From Bacillota bacterium (lineage in GTDB: Bacteria > Bacillota > Negativicutes > Sporomusales > Sporomusaceae): a stretch of DNA of 40,218 bases. A program made the translations under genes and the position numbers. The stretch is from NCBI GenBank assembly GCA_023388195.1, contig JAEWGR010000038.1, forward strand, positions 1-40,218, read 5' to 3'. Positions 10,001-16,582 of the stretch are shown piece after piece (position 1 is the first letter of the stretch; each line of letters begins with the position of its first letter). The notes under the pieces were generated by a model. That model ran no database searches. It was not told where the DNA came from and saw only the letters and a list, made by a program, of their open reading frames with translations.

Positions 10001-10889
10001 TGCCTAACAGCCCGGCAATTGCCACTATGATGGTAAACAGCCGGGACAGGCCGTCTAAGCTGCCATCCTGCCAGACCAGATATACAGTGATGCTCATAAG
10101 AGCAATCGCGGATAAATCCCGCACACGTTCCGAGTAGAAGCCGCAGATTAATACCAGAAAAGATCCCACATATGGCAGCAATACAATATCTGTCCACGGA
10201 TACTCAATAACCGGGATCTCACTGACTGCACCGGCTCTGCCCAAATACCCCAGAGCACTCCCGGCAGCATGCAGCGCCGGTTCGGGAAATAAAGAAACGA
10301 CAGCGGTAACAGCAGTTAATAAGCCCAGTGTGCCTGTAAGCCACCATGGCAGTGGCCTTACCTTAACAGGTACAGCCGGCAAAGCCCGGTTGTCTTCTGC
10401 GGCCGGGTTTTCAAAACACAGTTTTTGAATAACCTGTAAAAAGTAATACGCCTCTATGATACTGCCGAGGGCGGCTAAACCGGCGTACACATAGTTGCCG
10501 GCGGCAATATCAGCGTATATGATCAGAAACTTACTAATCGATCCTTTAAACGGTGATAATCCCATGATGGAAAAAATGCCATAGGCCAATAGAATCGCCA
10601 GGAGTGGAGACTTTTGTCCCAGCCCTTTCAGCTCTGCTATCTTAACTGTGCCAAACTTTCTCATAATAACCCAGGCGGTCAAAAATACTAACCCCCGCAT
10701 TACCATCTGGTTTTCCAGGTGCAGGAGAGCACCCACCTCGCCTGTATAGAGCCCTGATCCCCATCCCAGCAGCATATAGCCGGCTTCGGCTATGGTGGAA
10801 TACGTAAGCAGGGTCATTAAATTTTTTGAGGATCTCAAAGCAGCAATCTCAAAGTGCAATAAGATCAATACCCCTAACACAGAGATCAT
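7056..10889 (-). CDS. cooM: CO-induced hydrogenase giant antiporter-like membrane subunit (CooM)
   Basis: A 1277-aa, almost wholly hydrophobic protein, close to the roughly 1270 aa I recall for Rhodospirillum CooM. It holds about two and a half NuoL/M/N (Mrp antiporter) modules. The first (about 1-215) is only the C-terminal half, with ENQMVMRGLVF where family members have NHAxxKxLLF. The second (about 235-700) is complete: FYIFWELMTW (Glu341), VKAGMVPFHSWLP (Lys422), ILTKMG, LNHAIMKGLLF. The third (about 700-1215) has FFVCWEIMSS (Glu813), GFLMKAAMLP, VLLKSAPF and INHMAFKNLLF, but lacks the HSWLPxAHP signature. These Glu/Lys residues are the proton-channel residues of complex I, so CooM probably pumps H+ or Na+. 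It is first in the operon. Confidence 0.93.
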   Translation of the reverse strand: MISVLGVLILLHFEIAALRSSKNLMTLLTYSTIAEAGYMLLGWGSGLYTGEVGALLHLENQMVMRGLVFLTAWVIMRKFGTVKIAELKGLGQKSPLLAILLAYGIFSIMGLSPFKGSISKFLIIYADIAAGNYVYAGLAALGSIIEAYYFLQVIQKLCFENPAAEDNRALPAVPVKVRPLPWWLTGTLGLLTAVTAVVSLFPEPALHAAGSALGYLGRAGAVSEIPVIEYPWTDIVLLPYVGSFLVLICGFYSERVRDLSAIALMSITVYLVWQDGSLDGLSRLFTIIVAIAGLLGTLYSVTYVHNKRFSNRYLFILLFMVASLIGVTSSRHFSNFYIFWELMTWSSYLLVIHDQTPQALQAGFKYFMMCVSGAYLMQLGLLALYHSTGTFDMGAITGNLAVFSPHGLVLILIAFLVGAGVKAGMVPFHSWLPAAHPVAPSPVSALLSGILTKMGLYGLIRILYVVFGGTLVMQTGEMGLIISLLGILTLFYGEIMALYQTDIKRMLAFSTMAQLGEIIITLGVGTYLSLNASMYHVLNHAIMKGLLFLAVGSLIYRIKSQQIADLKGAGRVMPVTSACLAVGVLSLMGLPPFGGFNSKFLLLYANVAAGHWYYAALILLGSILGAFYYIKILRTLFFEKYQGPPVKEVPFLMLLPTGILAGLTVFNGIFPQSALNLVKAAADSIAVQAHIAVSVLPQLAIPWPLPVIVLLTGGLLTYLVGHNSNRRSGWCAVAVTLAALGILAGQAASYELADWSFALLIVGVGALNLLYSLGYLEHSHQQNRYYMFFVMMIGGLTGVALGKDLLSFFVCWEIMSSWTLYFVIIHEETAEALREGFKYFIFNYIGANCILLGLLILAANTGAFGLASAALVWGSLSPELGGAAVLLMTIGFLMKAAMLPVRIDFQMHPAAAPTPVSGYISAVLLKSAPFWLYKLFFMLGGLTILAKLGSIGTMPAAAYVLAWISCLTILGAAVMALLQNGIKMLLVYSTVSQIGYILLGLSFGSTVGIAGGLLHFINHMAFKNLLFLAAGAIMLQAHAYNLNEIGGLGRRMPITLLFFMIGALSLAGVPPFSGFASKWLIYEAAMEQGQPVMAIISLIASVLTVAYFIKFMHAAFFGPLPQRFEHVTDPPWTMLLPMGLLAGVCIAFGFMPGIPLQVISAIQTLSGMPALSFTLTTVNTPLGSWPAGITAAILLLSAGIGIGISRSSNRKVRVTEVYTCGVTSLPPAAMNVNSENLYGTLTKTIRDIFTAGKPCTKRQEQQAAGSKDSGMIHREGQ

Positions 10890-10971
10890 CCTGTAAACAC
10901 ACCCCTTTTTATTTCTACCAGTCTAATAATTCTAACAATAGTAAACCTAAAAGTCTGTCAGCAAGCCGACA
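10890..10971 (-). promoter_or_regulatory. coo operon promoter region
   Basis: On the minus strand TAGAAT (10934-10929) is a plausible -10 box, which puts the start near 10922, about 33 bases before the cooM ATG. The -35 position (CAGACT, 10957-10952) is far from consensus and overlaps the CooA-type box, as in activator-dependent class II promoters. The leader contains AAGGGGTG about ten bases before the ATG as ribosome binding site. The start site is predicted, not measured. Confidence 0.6.
10956..10971 (-). promoter_or_regulatory. CooA binding site (CO-sensing CRP-family activator)
   Basis: TGTCAGCAAGCCGACA matches the published CooA consensus TGTCA-N6-CGACA at every defined position, with CRP-like two-fold symmetry. 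Its centre at 10963.5 is 41.5 bp upstream of the predicted transcription start, the class II activator geometry. CooA is a haem protein that binds DNA when CO replaces a haem ligand. No cooA gene is in the window, so the regulator must be encoded elsewhere. Confidence 0.8.
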
Positions 10972-11199
10972 AAAATCGACACAGCGCAAAATAATTTATA
11001 ACTGCCGCCCTGCACAATATGGGAAATCACCTCGCATCTTCCATGGATAAAACCAAGGAAGACGCCGTAAGCTATGTACTAATAAAGCCTGCAAGTACTT
11101 TTTCTCCGTCCTCTGTCACACAGGTGCCGCCAGACTGAGGTTTTGCTGCCACACGTGCTGAGCAATCCATGCCAAAACTTATCCGTGGGAGGAGATATC

Positions 11200-11349
11200 A
11201 TGACCAAGCCTGAGACATACCCTGTAGATGTGCCAAATTCCCCCAAAATGGCAAAACATGACGATGCCAATCTCCCCGAACCCCTGTCCGGCTCTAAAAA
11301 AGTAAAAAATAAAAATCACACCGGCCAGCGCCATGGGGAAGGATCCTAG
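11200..11349 (+). CDS. sspP: Small acid-soluble spore protein P-like
   Basis: A 49-aa protein whose C-terminal half, PEPLSGSKKVKNKNHTGQR, closely matches Bacillus SspP as remembered (PEPLxGSKKVKNRNHTRQ). SspP is a minor small acid-soluble protein of the forespore. The ATG at 11200 has GGGAGG about seven bases upstream. The frame is open further upstream to 11143, but without a better start. A strong terminator follows at 11387. Its presence argues that the host forms endospores. A forespore sigma-G promoter would be expected; I did not find one I could defend. Confidence 0.8.
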   Translation: MTKPETYPVDVPNSPKMAKHDDANLPEPLSGSKKVKNKNHTGQRHGEGS

Positions 11350-11386
11350 ATTTTAAATCCGCGCCCCCCTGGCGCTAGAATGCAAA

Positions 11387-11429
11387 TGCCCTACAGTTTC
11401 CTGAATTGGAACTGTAGGGCACAATTTTT
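11387..11429 (+). terminator. Terminator after sspP, probably bidirectional
   Basis: A perfect 12-bp stem TGCCCTACAGTT / AACTGTAGGGCA (11387-11398 with 11410-11421) with an 11-base loop is followed by CAATTTTTC on the plus strand. On the minus strand the same stem is followed by TTTGCATT, so it may also end norB transcription. Confidence 0.85.
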
Positions 11430-11496
11430 CCGGCGTGCGTACGCCGGCTTCAAAGCCGCGGTGCCAGGCTGATAAATCAGCCAACCGAGGCAGCAC

Positions 11497-12984
11497 TTAT
11501 GATTTAATTTTAAGATATTTATCCCATAGCACTTTGGTTTTATTCAAGGTCTGTTCCAGTTTACTTGCCGTATCTGACAGCTGCTGAAAACCATTGTGAA
11601 GATCTTTTAGCGCCAGGCACCGCTGTTGCGCCAAACTCTTCAGCGAGGGAAAACAGAGCGAAAAATGGCTCCAGGCTTTTTTTATAATTACATAGGTCAG
11701 GAGAGAACTACCGGCAGTGTATATCAGCCCGCCTGCCAACCGCAGCAGCAGCCAGGGAAAAAGCCCCTGGTTTGTTTCACCAACAGTTAATCCCAGGACA
11801 TACCAGAAATGTGCCTGGAGTCCGCCGGCAACAAGCAGGGCAACTGACATAATCAACAAACCACCGTTCAAAAGCAGGATTCCGATCCAGCTAAATAAGT
11901 AATGTTTCTTGTCAAGGACAATCTCGGCGAAAAAGATATAATAGCTCAAAGCCAGCACCAGAAACCCAAATACCCCGAAAACCGCCAGGTGGGAGTGGGC
12001 AGAGGTTATGTACGTTCCATGAATATACTTATTCACAGCCGGGATGGCCATAAGAAACCCCAGCAAGCCGGCGCCAAAGATATGATAAAACATACTGCTG
12101 CCGATCATAGCCATAACAATTTTTTCCCGCTGCTCCAGTTGGGTAAAGTATTGTACTTTCACCGTCTTCATAATGGAATAAAGCAGTAATAATACCGGCA
12201 CAACCTGGATGGTGCTGAAGGCGCCGCCGATCCAGATCCAGTAGGCCGGACCGCCGGTCCAGTAATAGTGATGGCCGGTAGCCAAAACACCGGTTACAAC
12301 CATGATGATAATGTCCAGATAAAGCACATTTTCAATAAGGCTGCGCTGCATTCCCGGCAGTGTCATCACAACTGCCGCCAGCACCCCTGTGCCGATAAGC
12401 TCCAGGCTCATCTCCTCCCATAGATGAACAACCCAGAACTTCAGGAATTCTTCGGCCACCGGATGGGAATACCCCAGCAGGTTGGGGATAAAAAAAACAA
12501 TCAGCGTAACACTGCCTGCTAACATGCTGACAAGAGTGGCCCGGCTTTTGGGTACGGCCGAAGCCAGATAGGTCTGTATCAGGTTATAAAACAGTATGCC
12601 GACAGACACGGCAATCCCGGCCCGAAGCGGCCGCAGTGCCTCGAGGTATTCGATGCCGGCGTTGAAACCAAGGGCCAGTGACCCAAGTATTGTTGCCAGG
12701 GTTAATAAAAACAGCCAAAAGTTAGCTTCTATCAGCTTTAGACTATAGATTTCCCGCTCCGCTTCCCGGGAAAAAAAATAATAGATTATGCCTGTTATGC
12801 CAAACAGCGGCCACATAATGCTAATGTTAAGATGAAAGGACCGGCCGGCCGTGTAGGGAATAGGCAGGGTGATATCGGGAAATGCGGTTTCCAGGGCACC
12901 GGCAAGGGATACGATCCCCTGCAGACCGAAAAGCAGAAAGGTGATCACCGCATACTTATAGCATAGTTTGTTGGTGATTAGCAT
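11497..12984 (-). CDS. norB: Nitric oxide reductase large subunit, NorB-like (haem-copper oxidase superfamily)
   Basis: A 495-aa membrane protein with about 12 segments. Ligands follow the cNOR pattern: His51 (SFHLN) for low-spin haem, His187 in HLWEEMSLEL, His238/His239 in TGHHYYWTG for the non-haem Fe, and His330/His332 in SAHSHLAVFG for the two haems. Glu191, four residues after His187, corresponds to the FeB-side Glu211 of Pseudomonas NorB; Glu195 also matches a conserved Glu. There is no active-site Tyr typical of O2 reductases, supporting NO reduction (2NO to N2O + H2O). It lacks the N-terminal cytochrome-like extension of quinol NORs and pairs with the cytochrome gene upstream. FSTIQVVP has Gln where I recall Glu in the Pseudomonas enzyme. 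ATG start with AAAGGAG upstream. Confidence 0.88.
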   Translation of the reverse strand: MLITNKLCYKYAVITFLLFGLQGIVSLAGALETAFPDITLPIPYTAGRSFHLNISIMWPLFGITGIIYYFFSREAEREIYSLKLIEANFWLFLLTLATILGSLALGFNAGIEYLEALRPLRAGIAVSVGILFYNLIQTYLASAVPKSRATLVSMLAGSVTLIVFFIPNLLGYSHPVAEEFLKFWVVHLWEEMSLELIGTGVLAAVVMTLPGMQRSLIENVLYLDIIIMVVTGVLATGHHYYWTGGPAYWIWIGGAFSTIQVVPVLLLLYSIMKTVKVQYFTQLEQREKIVMAMIGSSMFYHIFGAGLLGFLMAIPAVNKYIHGTYITSAHSHLAVFGVFGFLVLALSYYIFFAEIVLDKKHYLFSWIGILLLNGGLLIMSVALLVAGGLQAHFWYVLGLTVGETNQGLFPWLLLRLAGGLIYTAGSSLLTYVIIKKAWSHFSLCFPSLKSLAQQRCLALKDLHNGFQQLSDTASKLEQTLNKTKVLWDKYLKIKS

Positions 12985-13006
12985 CCAGCAGCTCCTTTAC
13001 CGTATA

Positions 13007-13426
13007 TCATTCAGGGCCTTGTCCCGAAGGACCGCTATTATTGGCATCAAGGGGCCAGTCAAGCGTATTAATGGTATTAAGGAATCTAAGGTAAGTTACA
13101 ATTGCCTCGGCTTCCTGCTCATTAACCCGGACATGGCGCTTTTGTCTGGCGCCGGTCAGTACCGGCGGGTGTACCAGGTATTCTTTCAGTACGGCTCCGC
13201 CCCGTTTTTCATACACCTTCGTAAGATCGCCCCCGTTGTAGCCACCGTTGCCGAAAACAGTATGACACTCGATGCAGGCTTGCTTTTGAAAGGCATTTTT
13301 CCCCGGCAGCGCCTCAGACGGGATCGGGTGCGCCCGGGAAACATCGCGCAGAGAATCGTAAACAAGTAAGGAAAAGAGGCTGACGGTTATTACTAACAGA
13401 CTTAAAAATACATATAGTTTAGTCAT
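13007..13426 (-). CDS. norC: NorC-like membrane-anchored cytochrome c
   Basis: A 139-aa protein with one N-terminal membrane anchor (about 4-22) and one haem c motif, CIECH at 51-55, followed by GNGGYNGGDLTKVYEKRGG, which resembles the NorC stretch after the haem site. The C-terminal part, EAEAIVTYLRFLNTINTLDWP, also fits NorC. It would donate electrons to the NorB-like protein 22 bp downstream. The initiator is the only methionine, so the usual axial Met of NorC is absent; KRHVRV (His98) occupies roughly that place. The haem domain faces the outside of the membrane. Confidence 0.85.
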   Translation of the reverse strand: MTKLYVFLSLLVITVSLFSLLVYDSLRDVSRAHPIPSEALPGKNAFQKQACIECHTVFGNGGYNGGDLTKVYEKRGGAVLKEYLVHPPVLTGARQKRHVRVNEQEAEAIVTYLRFLNTINTLDWPLDANNSGPSGQGPE

Positions 13427-13458
13427 GGCAACTCCTCCTCTTACCTATTATTACCGTA

Positions 13459-13473
13459 TTTACACAAAGTAAA
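13459..13473. promoter_or_regulatory. Palindrome upstream of norC
   Basis: TTTACACAAAGTAAA is an inverted repeat with perfect 5-bp arms (TTTAC/GTAAA) and a 5-bp spacer, about 35 bp before the norC ATG. A -10-like TAATAAT lies just downstream on the minus strand. It could be an operator for an FNR/HcpR/DNR-type nitrosative-stress regulator, but it does not match any consensus exactly. Confidence 0.35.
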
Positions 13474-13541
13474 AGTCCTGGCTGCTAAATTGTAAGCCGG
13501 TCACAGCAGGCCGGTTGCCCCCATTGTTTAAACCCAGGCTA

Positions 13542-13585
13542 AATGTTGAATACTACTAGCAAAAATCCATTTAGGAAATAACAAT
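13542..13585 (+). repeat. Leader copy 1 of the FMN-protein gene pair
   Basis: The bases before the first FMN-protein gene (AATGTTGAATACTACTAGC then AAAAA, an AGGAAAT ribosome site and the ATG) align with the leader of the second gene at 15013-15057. This shows that the duplication included upstream sequence, perhaps with a promoter beginning TTGA. Confidence 0.5.
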
Positions 13586-15004
13586 ATGCCAATTATTATC
13601 AGCAACTCCCAATTTTTACTATCACTGCTGCTTTTCCTGGTCTTGGCAGTTATTGCCGCCATCATGCTGGCGAAGCCGGTTGCACGCCTGCTTATGAACC
13701 GGGTCGTGGATGAGGCTTTATCCAAGCTGTTGTCCACTGATTACGAGCGCAATCTGGCCGAGCTGTACCCTTCACTGCAGCGTTTTTCCATACTCAATCT
13801 GGTCGAGACGAGCTTGCGGGCCGAAACCGGCAAAGGCCTGGCCAGACCATTAGGCTCCCCCAAACACTTTCCCGGTTATGACCAGCTGCTGTTTACCCCC
13901 CGGCAGCTAACCACCTTTACGCTGCCGGAAAATGCGCCCATGGATATGAGCGTAACCATCGGCACCAATGCGGCAAAGCCAATGACAATAAGAATACCCC
14001 TCATGATCGGGGGTATGGCCTACGGGTTAGCCCTAAGTGAAGAGGCCAAGCTGGCTTTGGCCAGGGCGTCAAAGCTATTGCAAACAGCGACAAATTCCGG
14101 TGAGGGGCCCCTTTTGCCGGAAGAACCGGTAGTGGCCGGCAAATTTGTTTTGCAAATTGGCCGTTGGTCATGGGGCGGGCGAACTGACCAGGAAATCGCT
14201 GCCGCCGATATGCTGGAGGTCCAAATGGGACAGGGGGCAGATGTCGGCACCTCCCGCATCGATGCTGTCGACATTGAAGGCAGAGCCCGTTTACTCGGCG
14301 GCTTGGCGGCCGGCGAACCGGCAATCGCCCTGCCGGCGCCACCCGGAATACAAACACCGGCCGATTGGCCTGATTTTATGACTAAACTGCGGGCCAGAGC
14401 TAAGGGTATTCCCATCGCCCTCAAAATCATGGCTACCGACCGGCTTGAAGAGGATTTAGCGGTTGCTGTCAGCTTAGGTTTTGATGCGGTTATGATTGAT
14501 GGTTCCGGCGGGGGATCACACGCGACAGCGCCCATTAAGCAGGATGATTTTGGCGTCCCCAATATCTATGCCCTGGTGCGGGCGAAACGTTATCTGGCCA
14601 ATACGCAGATTAGCCTGGTCGTAGCCGGTGGTTTTTTCACACCCGGCCAATGTCTGAAAGCGTTGGCCCTGGGGGCGGATGCTATTTACCTGGGTACCGT
14701 TCCCCTGCTGGCCCTCGCCCATAACCAAACCACCAAAGCCTCCCCCTGGGAACCGCCCACCACCCTGGTGTATTATAATTCGCCAATGAAAACACAGCTC
14801 AATATCGGTCAGGCCGCTACCAGTGTAACCAATGCCCTGCACTCGATGGTGCTGGAGATGGAGGAGATGCTGCAGGCCTTGGGCAAGTCTTCCTTAAAAG
14901 AACTTTGCCCTGATGACCTCGTGGCTTTAGATGCCCTGACCGCAAACCTGACCGGAGTCAAACTGCAATCCGGGCTCACCCGGCCCCGGAACCAACTGGT
15001 TTAA
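13586..15004 (+). CDS. Membrane-anchored FMN protein of the glutamate synthase domain family, copy 1
   Basis: A 472-aa protein with one N-terminal membrane segment (about 7-30) and a C-terminal FMN-binding glutamate-synthase-type barrel. Recognisable parts are GGMAYGLALSEEAKLALA, TNSGEGPLLPEE, IALKIMAT (conserved Lys), MIDGSGGGSHATAP and VVAGGFFTPGQCLKALALG. These correspond in order to the GltB core. It lacks the glutamine amidotransferase domain. In the place where GltB has its three [3Fe-4S] cysteines it reads LALAHNQTTKASPWEPPT, with none. It is thus an FMN oxidoreductase of unknown substrate, similar in build to Bacillus YerD as I recall it; the annotation glutamate synthase would be unsafe. 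It is the first of a tandem pair. Confidence 0.82.
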   Translation: MPIIISNSQFLLSLLLFLVLAVIAAIMLAKPVARLLMNRVVDEALSKLLSTDYERNLAELYPSLQRFSILNLVETSLRAETGKGLARPLGSPKHFPGYDQLLFTPRQLTTFTLPENAPMDMSVTIGTNAAKPMTIRIPLMIGGMAYGLALSEEAKLALARASKLLQTATNSGEGPLLPEEPVVAGKFVLQIGRWSWGGRTDQEIAAADMLEVQMGQGADVGTSRIDAVDIEGRARLLGGLAAGEPAIALPAPPGIQTPADWPDFMTKLRARAKGIPIALKIMATDRLEEDLAVAVSLGFDAVMIDGSGGGSHATAPIKQDDFGVPNIYALVRAKRYLANTQISLVVAGGFFTPGQCLKALALGADAIYLGTVPLLALAHNQTTKASPWEPPTTLVYYNSPMKTQLNIGQAATSVTNALHSMVLEMEEMLQALGKSSLKELCPDDLVALDALTANLTGVKLQSGLTRPRNQLV

Positions 15005-15012
15005 CCAAAGGG

Positions 15013-15057
15013 GAATGTTGAGATAATAGTAGCAAAAAAAGCGTAAGGAATGGCAAA
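15013..15057 (+). repeat. Leader copy 2 of the FMN-protein gene pair
   Basis: GAATGTTGAGATAATAGTAGC followed by an A-run, then TAAGGAA as ribosome site and the ATG at 15058. It matches the leader at 13542-13585 in order and spacing. Confidence 0.5.
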
Positions 15058-16464
15058 ATGCACATAATCATACCTGACTTCCACTGGTTACCGCTGCTGC
15101 TTTTATTAGTCTTTGTACTGGCAGCAGCCATATTATCAGTCAAACCGCTGTTGCGATATTTCTTTAACCGTGTCAGCGATGACGCTTTATACAAGTTAAC
15201 CACAGAGGATTACGACCAGAATCTGTCCGAGTTATATACCTCCTTGAAACGGTTTTCCGTATTAAATTTGTTAGAGATGAGCCTGCGGGCCGAAAAAGGA
15301 AAAGTCATAAATCGGCCGTTGGGTTCGCCCCGGCATTTTTTGGGCTACGATAACCTCATGTTCACACCCCGGCAAATGACCAGGTTCTCCCTGCCGGAAG
15401 GGGCAAAAATAGACATGCGTGTAACCCTCGGACCCCAGGCGGAGAAACCAATGACGATAAAAATCCCCCTGCTGATCGGGGGCATGGCTTATGGCACAGC
15501 CCTGAGCGAAGAAGCCAAACTGGCTTTGGCGAAAGCCTCAAAAACCCTGCAAACAGCCACCAATTCCGGTGAAGGACCTTTTCTCCCGGAGGAACCGCCG
15601 GCAGCGGGAAAATTCATTTTACAGATTTGCCGCTGGCCCTGGGGCGGAAGAACCGACAGCCAGATTGCCCTGGCCGATATGCTGGAAGTGCAAATGGGAC
15701 AAGGTGGCAATATAGGTTCCACGCGGGTAGAGGCCCAAGAGATTGCCGGCCGGGCCTGCCTCCTGGGAGGTGTCCCCCCCGGTGAATCTGTAGCCTCTCT
15801 CCCGGGACCGCCGGGGGTTCTGACTCCGGCAGACTGGCCGGAATTCATGAAAACCTTACGGCAAAGGACCGGCGGTATTCCCATAGCACTAAAAATCATG
15901 GCAACCGATAACCTTGAACAGGATTTATCCGTTGCCCTACAATTAGGCTTTGATGTGATTGCCATTGATGGGGCCGAAGGCGGATCACACGGATCAGCGC
16001 CGGCCAAACAGGATGATGTAGGCTTGCCGAGTTTGTGCGCCTTGGTGCGGGCCAAACGCTATCTGAAAAATACCCGGATCAGTCTAATCATATCAGGCGG
16101 CTATTTTACTCCAGGCCAATGCCTCAAGGCCCTCGCCCTGGGGGCAGATGCTGTCTGCCTGGGCACCATCCCGCTCTTCGCGCTGGTACATAATCAAGTC
16201 ACGAAAGTAGCCCCGTGGGAGCCGCCTACCATGCTGGTGTATTATACCTCTCCCGCTAAAACCAAACTTGATGTGGAGCTGGCAGCTACCAGTGTGACCA
16301 ATGTACTGACCTCTATGGTCATGGAAATGGAGGAGGCCATGAGAGCCCTGGGGAAAAGCTCTTTACAAGAACTGGGCGCCGATGATCTTGTTGCTTTAGA
16401 TGCCCTCACTGCCGAAATTACAGGCGTCAAGCTGGCTTCCGGCCCAGCCCCGGAGGCATCCTGA
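15058..16464 (+). CDS. Membrane-anchored FMN protein of the glutamate synthase domain family, copy 2
   Basis: A 468-aa paralogue of the preceding gene, collinear over its whole length: membrane anchor at about 7-30, GGMAYGTALSEEAKLALA, TNSGEGPFLPEE, IALKIMAT, AIDGAEGGSHGSAP and ISGGYFTPGQCLKALALG. The Fe-S cysteine region is again replaced, by LFALVHNQVTKVAPWEPPT. Copy 2 carries cysteines that copy 1 lacks (LQICRWP, GRACLLGG, PSLCALV). The two genes are 53 bp apart and probably co-transcribed. Whether they form a heterodimer or serve different substrates cannot be told from sequence. Confidence 0.82.
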   Translation: MHIIIPDFHWLPLLLLLVFVLAAAILSVKPLLRYFFNRVSDDALYKLTTEDYDQNLSELYTSLKRFSVLNLLEMSLRAEKGKVINRPLGSPRHFLGYDNLMFTPRQMTRFSLPEGAKIDMRVTLGPQAEKPMTIKIPLLIGGMAYGTALSEEAKLALAKASKTLQTATNSGEGPFLPEEPPAAGKFILQICRWPWGGRTDSQIALADMLEVQMGQGGNIGSTRVEAQEIAGRACLLGGVPPGESVASLPGPPGVLTPADWPEFMKTLRQRTGGIPIALKIMATDNLEQDLSVALQLGFDVIAIDGAEGGSHGSAPAKQDDVGLPSLCALVRAKRYLKNTRISLIISGGYFTPGQCLKALALGADAVCLGTIPLFALVHNQVTKVAPWEPPTMLVYYTSPAKTKLDVELAATSVTNVLTSMVMEMEEAMRALGKSSLQELGADDLVALDALTAEITGVKLASGPAPEAS

Positions 16465-16582
16465 GATATCTCCGGAGCACTGATAGCTCAACAGTATCTC
16501 GCAGGTAGTAATATTTCTCCCACCATGGTATTATTATGCGGAGAGCTGATGAGCAAAAATTGTTATCGCCGAGGTGAGCTGG

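Noticed and set aside
10976..10981. A second CooA half-site (CGACA) next to the main box
   Set aside because: Only one arm is present and no TGTC partner lies at the right distance.
13586..16464. Annotation of the FMN pair as glutamate synthase
   Set aside because: The amidotransferase domain and the Fe-S cysteines are absent in both copies.
16465..16582. A c-di-GMP riboswitch before the diguanylate cyclase
   Set aside because: A GAGATA/TATCTC inverted repeat exists, but none of the conserved GEMM blocks is present.
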